64,000 bases of DNA, taken from Paenibacillus aceti. GTDB taxonomy: Bacteria > Bacillota > Bacilli > Paenibacillales > Paenibacillaceae. Of the stretch, positions 26,412-36,575 are shown piece by piece. How positions within the stretch are numbered: the stretch's first letter is position 1; every line of letters starts with the position of its first letter. Location: NCBI RefSeq assembly GCF_003614185.1, contig NZ_KZ987724.1, positions 4,284,533-4,348,532 on the forward strand, written 5' to 3'. The notes beneath the pieces were generated by a model. It had not been told where the DNA came from. It worked only from the letters and a program-made list of their open reading frames with translations, and made no database searches. The position numbers were made by a program, and so were the translations under genes.

Positions 26412-29400
26412 TTGTTAAAAGCACTCATACAGGCTTTTTCACAGGATTCTGACTTTGCTTCCATGGTAGCGGGAGTAGAATCAGGAATGAGAGAACAGCT
26501 TATTTCGGGTTTATCCGGCTCGGCCAGACAGGTCATGCTGGCGGCGCTATATAAGAAGGTTGACCGTCCGATGCTGGTGATCACCCATAACATGTTCTCG
26601 GCTCAGAAAATATATGAAGATTTACAGGAAGCGCTATCATCAGAAGAGGTGCTGTTGTATCCGGCCAATGAACTGGTCGCTGCAGAGTCAGCCATCTCCA
26701 GTCCAGAGACGCTGGCACAGCGAATCGAGGTACTGCTGCAATGCTCGCAACATTTCCGCGGCATTGTGGTGGTGCCTTATTCGGGCGTGCGCCGCTACCT
26801 GCCTACATCAGAGGTTATGGCGAATGCCAGCTTGTCTATCGAGTTAGGCGGGACGATCGAATTGGATTCTTTTCTGACCCAGATGGTCGAGCTAGGATAC
26901 GAAAGAGTGGAGCGCGTCGAATCACGCGGGGAAATGAGCGTACGTGGCGGGATTTTGGATTTCTATCCATTGACCTCGGAGCTGGCTTACCGTGTGGAGT
27001 TGTTCGATGACGAGATCGATTCAATCCGTACCTTTGACCCGATGGACCAGCGCTCGGTAGATAAGATCAAGCAGGTGACGATTACTCCTTGCAAAGAGTT
27101 GATCGCTTCTGGCGAACGTATGACCCGAGCGGCCCAGGCGGCGGGGGAGCAGCTGGAGCACCAGCTTGAGAAGATGACCGATCGTCAGGCCAAGCATAAA
27201 TTACAAGAGGAAGTATCGCGGGAAATCGAAATGCTGCGCGAGCAAGTGTATTTTCCGGAAATGTATAAGTACGTCTCGCTCCTCTACCCGGAGCATCAGA
27301 CATTATATCAATACATGCCGGAGGATACGCTGCTTATTCTGGAGGAACCCGCACGTTTACTTGAGACGGCTAAGCAACTGGAGCGGGATGAGGCAGAATG
27401 GAACATGCATTTATTGCAAAATGGGAAGAGCCTGCCGGAGCTGCCGCTTGCAGTGGAATCCGACCATGTTCTGTATCACCGTCCGTTCCAGACGCTGCTA
27501 TTGTCGCTATTCTTAAGACAGGTACCGCATACGCAGCCGCAGAATATTATTAACTTCGTGACCCGTTCCATGCAGGATTTCCATGGGCAAATGAATGTGT
27601 TGAAGTCCGAGATGGAACGCTGGAGGAAGAGCGGCGCCAACATCATGATGCTGGCCAGCAATGAAGAGCGCATCGAGAGAATGCGCAGAGTGCTGCTCGA
27701 TTATGGCATCGATGAGCCGATGCTGCTTAAGGGAAACCTGCAAACTGGATTTGAACTCCCTTCGGTTCGTCTGGTTATCATCACAGAGGGAGAGATGTTC
27801 TCCAAAAAACAGCGCAAAGCTCGCAAATTCGGCAAGAGCATGGACAATGCGCAGCGGATCAAGAGCTATACCGAGCTGAAGGTCGGCGATTACGTCGTCC
27901 ATCAGAATCACGGGATCGGGAAATATGTAGGCATCGGTACGCTTGAAGTTGGCGGCATCCATAAGGATTATATCCATATCCTGTATGCCGGTGGTGACAA
28001 GCTGTCGGTCCCGATTGAACAGATCGATCTCATTCAGAAATATGTGGCTTCCGAGGATAAGGAGCCTAAGATCTATAAGCTCGGCGGGAATGAATGGACC
28101 CGGGTCAAGAATAAGGTTCGTTCCTCGGTGCAAGATATCGCTGATGACCTTATCAAGCTGTATGCAGAGCGTCAGGCTTCACCGGGCTATGCTTTTGAGA
28201 AGGATACGCCGGAGCAGCAGGAATTCGAAGCGATGTTCCCGTACGACGAGACCCCGGACCAGCTTCGCGCGATCGAGGAAATCAAGAAGGATATGGAAAT
28301 TTCACGGCCGATGGACCGTTTGCTATGCGGAGACGTAGGCTACGGGAAGACCGAGGTGGCTATTCGTGCTGCATTTAAATCGGCGATTGAAGGCAAGCAG
28401 GTAGCTGTTCTTGTCCCGACCACCATTCTGGCCCAGCAGCACTATGAGACCTTCCGTGAACGTTTTGCTGGCTATCCGATTAACATTCAGACCTTGAGCC
28501 GTTTTCGCAGCCGTAAGGAGCAGAATGAGACCATCAAGGGCGTTCGTCAGGGAACCGTGGATATTGTCATCGGTACCCATCGCTTGCTGTCGCAGGATCT
28601 TATTTTCAAGGATCTGGGCCTGTTGATTGTGGATGAAGAGCAGCGGTTTGGGGTTACCCATAAAGAGAAGCTGAAGAAGCTGAAGACCAATGTGGATGTA
28701 TTGACGCTGACAGCGACGCCAATTCCGCGTACGCTGCATATGTCGATGCTCGGTGTCCGCGACTTGTCCGTCATCGAGACGCCGCCGGAGAATCGTTTTC
28801 CGGTGCAGACCTATGTGGTAGAGTACAGCCCTTCGCTCGTTCGGGAAGCCGTGGAGCGCGAAATTGCCCGCGGTGGACAGATTTATTACTTGTACAATCG
28901 GGTACAGGGCATTCAAGAGATGGCCGCGCAGATCTCCATGCTCGTACCGGAGGCGCGAGTGGCTATCGGCCATGGACAAATGTCTGAGCAGGAGCTGGAG
29001 AAGACGATCCTGGACTTCCTGGATGGAGAGTATGACGTTCTGGTCAGCACGAGCATTATTGAGACTGGGGTCGATATTCCGAATGTGAATACACTGATCG
29101 TACATGATGCCGATAAAATGGGGCTGTCCCAGCTGTATCAGCTGCGGGGCCGGGTGGGGCGTTCCAACCGGATCGCTTACGCTTATTTTACTTATCAACG
29201 GGATAAATCATTGACTGAGGTGGCGGAGAAACGCCTGCAATCCATTAAAGAGTTTACTGAACTCGGTTCAGGGTTTAAAATTGCTATGCGGGACCTTGCT
29301 ATCCGTGGCGCGGGCAACCTGCTAGGCGCTGAGCAGCATGGCTTCATCGCGTCGGTCGGTTTTGATCTATATTCGCAAATGCTCGCTGAAGAGATCCAGA

Positions 29401-29936
29401 AGCGGAAGGTAACGATGCTTGGTGAGACCGATCCGATAGAGGCTTCCTGGAGCACGACGATCGATCTTGGCATCGATGCCTATTTACCGCCGGAATATAT
29501 TTATGATAGTATGCAGAAGATTGAGATTTACAAAAAAACAGCTTCAGCGGCCTCGTTCGACGATGTGGCCGACCTAGAGGACGAGCTGCTCGATCGGTTC
29601 GGCGATTTGCCGGAGGCCGTTCAGAACTTGCTGTCTGTAGCCAGAGTGAAGCTGTATGGCAAGAAATATGGCATTGAATCCATCTCACTGCGTGGAGACG
29701 AAGTTACTCTTAAGTTCTATGAAGGCGTTGAGAAGGATCTGATCCCTGCGAAATTCGCGGAGGTTGGAAATCTGTTCGGAAGACGTGTACAATTTAACCA
29801 AGGATCTGGCGTACTGATCCGGATCAAAACCAAGGGAATGGACGACCAAGAATTGATGGGCTTGTTGGAGCAATTCCTGGGAGCCTTAAAGGACTCGTTC
29901 AAGACGAAAGGGGAACTACAAGATGTTTCGAAGTAA
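26412..29936 (+). CDS. mfd: Transcription-repair coupling factor Mfd
   Basis: The 1174-aa translocase releases stalled RNA polymerase and recruits UvrA. The N-terminal UvrB-like module (SGSARQVMLAALYKK) leads to the RNA-polymerase-interacting Tudor-like segment (VGDYVVHQNHGIGKYVGIGT), then the SF2 motor with Walker A GDVGYGKTEVAIRAA, VPTTILAQQHYETF, motif II DEEQRFGV, TATPIPRTLHMSM, QLRGRVGRS, and a C-terminal TRCF domain. TTG 26412 fits AGAGAGG 8 nt upstream; a GTG at 26403 lies inside that site. It overlaps the downstream foldase gene by 14 bp. Confidence 0.97.
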   Translation: MLKALIQAFSQDSDFASMVAGVESGMREQLISGLSGSARQVMLAALYKKVDRPMLVITHNMFSAQKIYEDLQEALSSEEVLLYPANELVAAESAISSPETLAQRIEVLLQCSQHFRGIVVVPYSGVRRYLPTSEVMANASLSIELGGTIELDSFLTQMVELGYERVERVESRGEMSVRGGILDFYPLTSELAYRVELFDDEIDSIRTFDPMDQRSVDKIKQVTITPCKELIASGERMTRAAQAAGEQLEHQLEKMTDRQAKHKLQEEVSREIEMLREQVYFPEMYKYVSLLYPEHQTLYQYMPEDTLLILEEPARLLETAKQLERDEAEWNMHLLQNGKSLPELPLAVESDHVLYHRPFQTLLLSLFLRQVPHTQPQNIINFVTRSMQDFHGQMNVLKSEMERWRKSGANIMMLASNEERIERMRRVLLDYGIDEPMLLKGNLQTGFELPSVRLVIITEGEMFSKKQRKARKFGKSMDNAQRIKSYTELKVGDYVVHQNHGIGKYVGIGTLEVGGIHKDYIHILYAGGDKLSVPIEQIDLIQKYVASEDKEPKIYKLGGNEWTRVKNKVRSSVQDIADDLIKLYAERQASPGYAFEKDTPEQQEFEAMFPYDETPDQLRAIEEIKKDMEISRPMDRLLCGDVGYGKTEVAIRAAFKSAIEGKQVAVLVPTTILAQQHYETFRERFAGYPINIQTLSRFRSRKEQNETIKGVRQGTVDIVIGTHRLLSQDLIFKDLGLLIVDEEQRFGVTHKEKLKKLKTNVDVLTLTATPIPRTLHMSMLGVRDLSVIETPPENRFPVQTYVVEYSPSLVREAVEREIARGGQIYYLYNRVQGIQEMAAQISMLVPEARVAIGHGQMSEQELEKTILDFLDGEYDVLVSTSIIETGVDIPNVNTLIVHDADKMGLSQLYQLRGRVGRSNRIAYAYFTYQRDKSLTEVAEKRLQSIKEFTELGSGFKIAMRDLAIRGAGNLLGAEQHGFIASVGFDLYSQMLAEEIQKRKVTMLGETDPIEASWSTTIDLGIDAYLPPEYIYDSMQKIEIYKKTASAASFDDVADLEDELLDRFGDLPEAVQNLLSVARVKLYGKKYGIESISLRGDEVTLKFYEGVEKDLIPAKFAEVGNLFGRRVQFNQGSGVLIRIKTKGMDDQELMGLLEQFLGALKDSFKTKGELQDVSK

Positions 29937-31041
29937 AGGGCGTTCTTGGAAGACGCTGCTGATTACCCTCGTGGTCGTGCTGGCTTTGTCCGTCATGGCG
30001 GGATGCGGTAAGAAAACGGATAACAATGTCGTTGCAACCTATGCCGGCGGAGAAATTACGCAAAAAGAGTTCGACGACGAACAGCGCATGGTTCTTGCAC
30101 TGCAGCCGATGATGGCGCAATTCGCAGAAATGGATGACTTCCGGGAATACTTGGTTAAGCAAGCGATCACTTATGAATATCTGGAGAGCAAAGCTGACGA
30201 CAAGATGAAGGAAGAAGGCAAGAAGAAGGCTGATGCTCAGTATACGGCTATGAAGGAAGCCAACGGTGAAGATGCTGTCAAGCAGATGCTGGATGCTCAG
30301 AAAATTACCGAAAAAGAATTCCAGAGCTACATGACCCGTATTTATACGGTAATGGAGACGCAATTAAAGGGAATTACGGAAGATGATGTGAAGAAGGAAT
30401 TCGAAGCATCTAAGGAAGATTATATTATCGCTTCCGTTCGTCATATTCTGATTGGCTTCAAGGATAAGGAAGGTAAGGAAGTAAGCAAGGAAGACGCGCT
30501 GAAAACAGCCAAAGAGGTCAAGGCTAAGTTGGACAAGGGTGAGGATTTTGCTGCGTTAGTGAAGCAATATTCTACGGATGGTCAACAGAACATTGATAAT
30601 GGCGGCTTGTATGCAGACGCCCATGTCAATCAGTGGGTTCCTCAGTTTAAAGAGGCAGCGATGACGCTTCCTTTAAATAAAATCAGCGATCCGGTGGAGA
30701 CGGATTACGGATATCATATTATCCGCGTAGAATCCAGAACCGAGAAGACCTTAGATAAACTGACGGATGAAGAGAAGGACGCACTGAAGATGTCCATTGC
30801 TTCTCAAAAGTTGGACGAGTTCATGTCCGGCGACTTGGAGAAGAACATCATCAAGAATATTACTTTACCTAAGATAGAGAAGAAAAAATTAGAGACCGAT
30901 CCAGGGTCTGAAAATTCAGAAAAAGCCGGTAATGATGGAGCTGCTAATCAATCAGGGAATTCTGGTAATTCCAGCAACTCGGATCAGAAGGGAAGCAACG
31001 ATACCTCTGGCGCTGAAGGTGGAAGCAATAGCAGTAAATAA
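29923..31041 (+). CDS. PrsA-like peptidyl-prolyl isomerase lipoprotein
   Basis: The 372-aa protein has a signal peptide with lipobox LSVMAGC (cysteine near residue 27), a SurA-type N-terminal helical chaperone region and a parvulin (PpiC) domain (SVRHILIGFKDKEG, FAALVKQYSTDGQQ, NGGLYADAHVNQWVPQFKEA, DPVETDYGYHIIRV). The C-terminal ~55 residues are a low-complexity Ser/Asn/Gly tail. It should act outside the membrane to fold secreted proteins. It starts inside the last codons of mfd, so translation is coupled. B. subtilis has no prsA in this position, so the neighbour is lineage-specific. Confidence 0.9.
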   Translation: MFRSKGRSWKTLLITLVVVLALSVMAGCGKKTDNNVVATYAGGEITQKEFDDEQRMVLALQPMMAQFAEMDDFREYLVKQAITYEYLESKADDKMKEEGKKKADAQYTAMKEANGEDAVKQMLDAQKITEKEFQSYMTRIYTVMETQLKGITEDDVKKEFEASKEDYIIASVRHILIGFKDKEGKEVSKEDALKTAKEVKAKLDKGEDFAALVKQYSTDGQQNIDNGGLYADAHVNQWVPQFKEAAMTLPLNKISDPVETDYGYHIIRVESRTEKTLDKLTDEEKDALKMSIASQKLDEFMSGDLEKNIIKNITLPKIEKKKLETDPGSENSEKAGNDGAANQSGNSGNSSNSDQKGSNDTSGAEGGSNSSK

Positions 31042-31323
31042 TCGCTACCCGTAAACGGGTCAAGGGATTATCTGCTATTTTGGGGACTTGACTTTAGCGG
31101 CGTGAATTTATTTTTGCGCTGCTTTCTTGTCTCTGGTAACGGTCTGCAGGTACTTACCGACAAGGTAAAATACGATGCATAAGGATTTGGGAAGGGATGA
31201 ATACTATGGTCAGAATCACAAGGAGCCGTTCAATCCCTCTAATCCCGTACAAATACATCCGAAGATTAAACAGATATTCAACAGTAGTTCAAAACTTCTT
31301 AAGAAAGCGGGGCAACATGTGAT

Positions 31324-31866
31324 ATGAAAGCTACTGGAATTGTACGTCGTATTGATGATTTAGGTCGGGTGGTAATCCCTAAGGAGATCCGCCGCACTTT
31401 ACGGATTCGTGAAGGAGATCCGTTGGAAATTTTTGTGGACCGTGATGGTGAGGTAATTCTGAAGAAATATTCGCCGATCGGCGAGTTGGGCGATTTCGCT
31501 AGGGAATATGCGGAATCATTGTATGAGAGCACAGGTCATATTACACTGATCTCGGATCGGGATACGCTGATCGCTGTAGCTGGGGCTTCCAAGAAGGAAT
31601 ATTTGGACAAACAGATCAGTGCTATGTTGGAGAGCAGCATGGAGGGACGCAAGGCAATGATCGAGACGACTACGGGGACTTATGAGATCAATAAGGATCA
31701 TCCAGAGACGATTTCTTCCTTCGTTATTGCACCGATTATTTCTAGCGGTGACCCAATCGGTACTGTGATTTTGATGAATAAGGACGATTCCGTGAAGATG
31801 TCTGAGATGGAATCGAAGATGGCAGAGACAGCAGCGGGTTTCCTTGGCAAACAGATGGAACAATAA
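31324..31866 (+). CDS. spoVT: Stage V sporulation protein T (SpoVT)
   Basis: The 180-aa regulator has an AbrB-like N-terminal DNA-binding domain (KATGIVRRIDDLGRVVIPKE) and a C-terminal GAF-like domain (DRDTLIAVAGASKKEYLDKQ). It tunes sigma-G-dependent forespore transcription. ATG 31324 has a weak ribosome binding site (AAAGCGGGG). It keeps the mfd-spoVT-spoVB order of B. subtilis. A terminator follows. Confidence 0.96.
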   Translation: MKATGIVRRIDDLGRVVIPKEIRRTLRIREGDPLEIFVDRDGEVILKKYSPIGELGDFAREYAESLYESTGHITLISDRDTLIAVAGASKKEYLDKQISAMLESSMEGRKAMIETTTGTYEINKDHPETISSFVIAPIISSGDPIGTVILMNKDDSVKMSEMESKMAETAAGFLGKQMEQ

Positions 31867-31888
31867 TTGACGAATGAAGCTTCACGCG

Positions 31889-31944
31889 TACACTCCAGGT
31901 CTGAAGGGCGGCTTTGACTGCCCGGTCTCGGAGTGTATTTTTTT
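31889..31944 (+). terminator. Terminator after spoVT
   Basis: TACACTCC (31889-31896) pairs with GGAGTGTA (31930-31937), with an inner GGGC/GCCC stem, followed by TTTTTTT. Confidence 0.85.
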
Positions 31945-32055
31945 GCGTTTTTCTTGGCTTGACTTGGCTATATTCCCTTGAAAAGTGGTAGCAGCCGCCG
32001 GTTTCGTTTTATAATGGACGTGATTTGCGAAATATTGGCGAAAAGTAGGTTAATT

Positions 32056-33756
32056 ATGAAATCAGGAGACAACCATGTATCGTCTCAATTGCTTAAGGGG
32101 GCGGCGGTACTAAGCCTGGCAGCGATTATAACCAAGCTGTTGGGGACGCTTCAGAAGATTCCATTGCAAAATATAGGTGGAGACGGCGTATTCGGCATTT
32201 ACAATACCGTCTATCCCTTCTATACGATCCTGTTGACACTGGCTACCGCCGGATTTCCGACGGCCGTCTCAAAATTTGTCGCCGAGCGCCATGCGAGGGG
32301 CGATGAGCGCGGCAAACGAGCGGTGCTGTGGCTGGCGACCTTCATGATGATTGCGCTGGGGTTGGTCGGCAGTGCTCTGATGTATTTTGGCGCTCCTCAA
32401 CTGGCGGCGATGATCGGCAGCAGCCAACTGGTACCGGCCTTGCGTAGTTCGGCTCCGGCCCTGCTATTCATCCCACTTAGCGCCGCGCTGCGCGGCTATT
32501 TCCAGGGGCTGCAGAATATGATCCCGACGGCGGTGTCACAGGTAACGGAGCAAGCGATCAGAGTAGCGGTCATGATTGTATTTCTGCTGTACTTAAGCAG
32601 TGCAGGAGCGACCGAGTCTGTGATCGCTGGCGGCGCGCTCTCCGGCTCGGCCTTCGGCGGAGCTGCCGGCCTGTTGGTGATGCTGCTCTATTGGGCGGGA
32701 TATCGAAGACAGCGGAGGACTAGTGCTGAACAGAGCATTGATGTTAATCAAGTTCGAAGTATCGCTGTCGGTAGTGGCAGCAATGAAGCTCATCCTGGGC
32801 TGTCCTCAGGATCAGCATCCGTTGCAGGGGAGCGGGGCAGAGCGCTGCTCTCCTCCTTGCTTCGTTACGCGATACCGATTTGTCTGGCTTCCCTGGCTGT
32901 ACCGCTGATCAGTCTGGTCGATACATTTACCCTGCCCAGACTGTTATCCAGCCATGGAGATGAGCTTGCCATTATGTCGGCTGTCGGTGTTTACAATCGC
33001 GGTATCCCTCTTGTACAATTGGTGACTATGCTGGCGTCATCATTGTCCGTGCTATTCATTCCTGTGCTGGCCGAGATGAACATCCGTGGGGATACAGCAG
33101 GAATTCAAAGGCAGCTGACCTTGGCCCTGCGCTGGTTCTGGCTGATCGGGCTGGCTTCCTCGGCCGGGCTGGCTCTGCTGGCCGAGCCGATTAACGTGAT
33201 GCTGTATCAGGATGCGGCAGGCAGCGGCACCATGGCCTGGATCGCCTGGACGGCAGCGCCGAGCGCGCTCGTAACCGTGACAGCAGCATTGCTGCAGGGG
33301 CTCGGCTACGTCCGTGCCCCGGCGTTCCACCTGCTGCTGGCCGCAGCGCTCAAGACGGCGCTGAACGCGGCCCTTGTGCCGCAGCTGGGCATTACCGGCG
33401 CTGCCATCGCCGGTATCATCGCCTACGCTGTCGCTGCGGCTCTCAACCTCGCGCTGCTGCTCAGGCGCACGGGGCTACGCCCCGATGCACAAGCAGCGCT
33501 GCTGCGGCCGGCCGGCGCCATCCTAGCGCTGGCGGCGGCCGTGCTCTTGCTGCGCCTCGCTGCCGCCCCGCTGCCGCAGAGCCGCCTTATAGCGGCTCTG
33601 GTCAGCCTGCTGGGCGTGCTGCTCGGCGCAGCCGTGTTCGCCGTCGCGGTCCTGCGAACACGCCTCTTGACCGCGGCGGAGGTGGCCGCCCTGCCGCGTC
33701 TCGGCCCGAAGCTGCTGAAGCTGCTTCGGAAGCTGCGGCTGATCCGCCCGGAGTAA
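32056..33756 (+). CDS. SpoVB/YabM-like polysaccharide or lipid flippase (MATE superfamily)
   Basis: The 566-aa integral membrane protein has about 14 predicted helices and the family opening QLLKGAAVLSLAAIITKLLG, GVFGIYNTVYPFYTILLTL and FPTAVSKFVAERHARG. It belongs to the oligosaccharidyl-lipid flippase group used in cell wall or spore cortex assembly. ATG 32056 has AGTAGGT 5-6 nt before it; a TTG at 31978 would add 26 residues. The last ~300 bp are clearly more GC-rich. It corresponds to yabM in B. subtilis. Confidence 0.9.
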   Translation: MKSGDNHVSSQLLKGAAVLSLAAIITKLLGTLQKIPLQNIGGDGVFGIYNTVYPFYTILLTLATAGFPTAVSKFVAERHARGDERGKRAVLWLATFMMIALGLVGSALMYFGAPQLAAMIGSSQLVPALRSSAPALLFIPLSAALRGYFQGLQNMIPTAVSQVTEQAIRVAVMIVFLLYLSSAGATESVIAGGALSGSAFGGAAGLLVMLLYWAGYRRQRRTSAEQSIDVNQVRSIAVGSGSNEAHPGLSSGSASVAGERGRALLSSLLRYAIPICLASLAVPLISLVDTFTLPRLLSSHGDELAIMSAVGVYNRGIPLVQLVTMLASSLSVLFIPVLAEMNIRGDTAGIQRQLTLALRWFWLIGLASSAGLALLAEPINVMLYQDAAGSGTMAWIAWTAAPSALVTVTAALLQGLGYVRAPAFHLLLAAALKTALNAALVPQLGITGAAIAGIIAYAVAAALNLALLLRRTGLRPDAQAALLRPAGAILALAAAVLLLRLAAAPLPQSRLIAALVSLLGVLLGAAVFAVAVLRTRLLTAAEVAALPRLGPKLLKLLRKLRLIRPE

Positions 33757-33803
33757 GCGGCGGATTATTCACAAATAATTCGGCGATGTTCTCAATTTCG
33801 TAA

Positions 33804-33831
33804 TTGGACAAAACTAGTGGTATAGTATTAT
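33804..33831 (+). promoter_or_regulatory. Candidate promoter for mazG
   Basis: TTGGAC (33804-33809), a 16-bp spacer and TATTAT (33826-33831) lie in the 200-bp gap before mazG. Moderate match only. Confidence 0.35.
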
Positions 33832-33956
33832 CATGCGATTTGGACTTTCTTTTTTTGACAACCGTGTTGAGTGCAGGCGGCAGGGCGCTTGGCTCAAGCA
33901 AAGAGGTTAGATCGTAGCGATCGTAATTATGAATCGGACAGGAGAGTGACTCATAC

Positions 33957-35447
33957 ATGAGCGCAAGCATAACGGTAATCGGACTTGGGTCCGGCGATCC
34001 CGAGCAGCTGACCTTGGGCAGCTTCAGAAGGCTTAAGGAAGCGCAGCAGCGGTATGTTCGTACGAAGGACCATCCCGTTGTGGGATGGCTGGAGGAGACG
34101 GGGATTCCGTTCACATCCTTCGATGCTGTGTATGAGGCGAAGGAGGACTTCCCCTCCGTTTACGCGGAGATTGCAGACCGTCTGATCGCCGAAGCTAAGT
34201 CGATGTCAGCGGGGCAGATCATATATGCTGTTCCCGGTCATCCGATGGTGGCGGAATTAACGGTCAAGCTGCTGCGGGAGCGCTGTCCTGCTGAACAGAT
34301 TACGATCGAAGTCATCGGCGGAGAGAGCTTCCTGGATGAGGCATTCGTGCGTCTCGGTTTTGACCCGATTGAAGGGTTTCAACTGCTCGATGCTTCGGAT
34401 GTGAATGCAGAGTTGATCCATCCGCAGTTGCATACGCTGATCGGACAAGTATATGATGAATTCACGGCTTCTGATGTCAAGCTCAGCCTGATGGAGATCT
34501 ATCCAGATGATTATGAGATTACCGTCGGACATGCCTTGGGAGTAGAAGGCCGTGAGCAAATCGTTACCGTACCGCTCTACGAGCTGGATCGGATCAGCGG
34601 GTTTGGCAATTTATCTCTGGTCTATGTTCCGGCTAATTCGGATGAATCCCTGCGGATTCGTACCTTTGGCCGATTGCATGAGATCGTGGAGATCCTTCGC
34701 AGTCCGGGAGGCTGTCCTTGGGATCGCGAGCAGACGCATCAATCCATTCGAAAGAATCTGATCGAGGAAACCTATGAAGTGCTTGAGACCATCGATGACG
34801 ATGACCCGGATCATATGCGTGAGGAGCTAGGTGATTTGCTGCTGCAGATCATGCTGCACTCACAGATGGAGGAAGAACTGGGAACTTTCTCGGTTTACGA
34901 TGTGATTCAAGAGCTGAATGAGAAGCTGATCTACCGCCATCCGCATGTATTCGGAGAATTAAGCGCCGAGGATGCCGAAGCTGCGCTGCAGAATTGGGAT
35001 GCGATGAAAGCGGAGGAGAAGCGGCGTAAAGGCATCGAACCGGAGAGACTATCCGCATTAAGCGGTGTTCCACGGGACTTGCCAGCGTTAATGAAGGCGT
35101 ATAAGCTGCAGAAGAAGGCGGCCAAGGTCGGCTTCGACTGGGAGCATATCGACTCCGTCTGGGACAAGCTCGAAGAGGAGATCACCGAGCTGCGCGAGGC
35201 CGTCAAGACAGGACAGCCGGCAGAGCAGACGCAGGAACTGGGCGATGTATTGTTCTCTGTCGTCAATGCAGCCCGTTTTATCAAGGCGGACCCGGAGGAA
35301 GCATTATCACAGACGATCTCCAAATTTATCCGTCGCTTCGGCTATGTAGAGGAACGGCTTCATGAAGCCGGGAAAACTCCAGGCACCAGCTCCCTCACCG
35401 AAATGGACCGATTATGGGAGGAAGCCAAGAAGAAGGAACGGAGATAA
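33957..35447 (+). CDS. mazG: MazG family nucleotide pyrophosphohydrolase with N-terminal methylase domain (YabN)
   Basis: The 496-aa fusion protein starts with a tetrapyrrole-methylase-like domain (ITVIGLGSGDPEQLTLGSFR, YAVPGHPMVAELTV), followed by two MazG NTP-PPase repeats (LRSPGGCPWDREQTHQSIRK, EETYEV, EELGDLLLQIMLHSQM; then AEQTQELGDVLFSVVNAARF). It probably cleans house of aberrant NTPs. The methylase half has no known substrate. AGGAGAG lies about 10 nt before ATG. This fused form is normal in Bacillota. Confidence 0.94.
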   Translation: MSASITVIGLGSGDPEQLTLGSFRRLKEAQQRYVRTKDHPVVGWLEETGIPFTSFDAVYEAKEDFPSVYAEIADRLIAEAKSMSAGQIIYAVPGHPMVAELTVKLLRERCPAEQITIEVIGGESFLDEAFVRLGFDPIEGFQLLDASDVNAELIHPQLHTLIGQVYDEFTASDVKLSLMEIYPDDYEITVGHALGVEGREQIVTVPLYELDRISGFGNLSLVYVPANSDESLRIRTFGRLHEIVEILRSPGGCPWDREQTHQSIRKNLIEETYEVLETIDDDDPDHMREELGDLLLQIMLHSQMEEELGTFSVYDVIQELNEKLIYRHPHVFGELSAEDAEAALQNWDAMKAEEKRRKGIEPERLSALSGVPRDLPALMKAYKLQKKAAKVGFDWEHIDSVWDKLEEEITELREAVKTGQPAEQTQELGDVLFSVVNAARFIKADPEEALSQTISKFIRRFGYVEERLHEAGKTPGTSSLTEMDRLWEEAKKKERR

Positions 35448-35628
35448 TTAGGGGAATTGCCTAAAATGCGGGTAATTTTGCGAATTAAACAAAAAAATTC
35501 TAAGTTCCGGGCAGGATTTTTTAATTAAAGAAAGAATACTCATACAAAGATATCCTTGCTGTAAGCCGGAGCCTACTCCGAATTGCCGCAATATCATTTA
35601 TTTCTTTATCTATTGGGAGGCATTATTA

Positions 35629-35901
35629 ATGAACAAAACTGACTTGATCAACAACATTTCCAGCAAGAGTGGCTTGACTAAAAAAGACGTTGAATCCGTA
35701 TTGAACGGATTTCTTGGTGAAATCACCGAGGCTCTTGCAAGTGGAGACAAGGTGCAATTGATTGGCTTCGGTACCTTCGAAACTCGCAAACGTTCCGGTC
35801 GTACTGGCCGCAACCCGCAAACGGGTAAGACGATCGAGATTCCTGCATCTACAGTACCTGCATTTAAAGCCGGCAACAAACTTAAAGAAGCTGTAAAATA
35901 A
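35629..35901 (+). CDS. hup: HU family DNA-binding protein
   Basis: The 90-aa histone-like protein starts MNKTDLINNISSKSGLTKKD and has the beta-arm signature GFGTFETRKRSGRTGRNPQTG. It bends and packs DNA. GGGAGGC precedes ATG. The stop overlaps the rqcP start by one base (TAATG), so the two are translated together. Confidence 0.96.
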   Translation: MNKTDLINNISSKSGLTKKDVESVLNGFLGEITEALASGDKVQLIGFGTFETRKRSGRTGRNPQTGKTIEIPASTVPAFKAGNKLKEAVK

Positions 35902-36176
35902 TGCGTCTCGACAAATTCCTTAAGGTGTCACGGTTGATTAAACGGCGTACCGTTGCGAAGGATGTCTCCGATCAAGGAAGAGTTCTGATCAACGGCCGTG
36001 AATCGAAGCCAAGCACTGCGGTGAAGGTAGGCGACGAAATTACGGTGCAATTCGGCCAGAAGCTGGTCACCGTAAGAGTCGAACGATTGGCCGAGACCAC
36101 CCGCAAAGAAGAAGCGGCTACCATGTATACCTTGGTGAAGGAAGAACCGATCGCAAAAGAAAATTTATTTGAATAA
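35901..36176 (+). CDS. rqcP: S4-domain RNA-binding protein RqcP (YabO)
   Basis: The 91-aa protein is an S4 domain (MRLDKFLKVSRLIKRRTVAK, GRVLINGRESKPSTAVKVGD) with a short tail. YabO/RqcP binds stalled 50S subunits with RqcH and helps add C-terminal alanine tails in ribosome quality control; Hsp15 is a relative. It follows hup with a 1-bp overlap and ends at a strong terminator. Confidence 0.93.
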   Translation: MRLDKFLKVSRLIKRRTVAKDVSDQGRVLINGRESKPSTAVKVGDEITVQFGQKLVTVRVERLAETTRKEEAATMYTLVKEEPIAKENLFE

Positions 36177-36200
36177 TCAATAGTGAATACTGTTGATTCG

Positions 36201-36225
36201 GCGGTGCCCTTGGGCACCGCTTTTT
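36201..36225 (+). terminator. Terminator after rqcP
   Basis: GCGGTGCCC (36201-36209) pairs with GGGCACCGC (36212-36220), followed by TTTTT. Confidence 0.92.
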
Positions 36226-36293
36226 ATTTCTCCCCAAGTTCTAAACCGTATACTTCCTCCATAAGCTATCTGTAAGAAGGAGGGGTACATGCC

Positions 36294-36575
36294 ATGGTAG
36301 AACAAGGAAAAGGGAAGCGTCAGGAGTTGCATCTATTTCACAGAAAGCTGCTTGAAATATCAGGGGTGCAGAATGTAGAGAGCTTTGATAGTGAGGAATT
36401 TCTACTGCAGACCGAACTGGGGCATTTGACGATCCGCGGTCAGAATTTACATATCAAAAATCTGAATCTCGAACAGGGGCTTGTCAGTATCGAGGGCCTG
36501 GTAAATTCCCTGTCTTATTTGGAGCCCGGCTCCCACTCATCCAACAAAGGATTTATTGGTAAGCTGTTCCGATGA
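36294..36575 (+). CDS. yabP: Sporulation protein YabP
   Basis: The 93-aa protein matches YabP (RQELHLFHRKLLEISGVQNV, LQTELGHLTIRGQNLHIKNL). It is needed for spore formation in B. subtilis, probably as a mother-cell membrane partner. AAGGAGG is 9 nt upstream of ATG. It overlaps yabQ by 4 bp (ATGA), so the two are coupled. Confidence 0.93.
   Translation: MVEQGKGKRQELHLFHRKLLEISGVQNVESFDSEEFLLQTELGHLTIRGQNLHIKNLNLEQGLVSIEGLVNSLSYLEPGSHSSNKGFIGKLFR

Noticed and set aside
28323-29198. 291-codon minus-strand frame opposite mfd
   Set aside because: Antisense to the helicase motifs of Mfd; no independent support.
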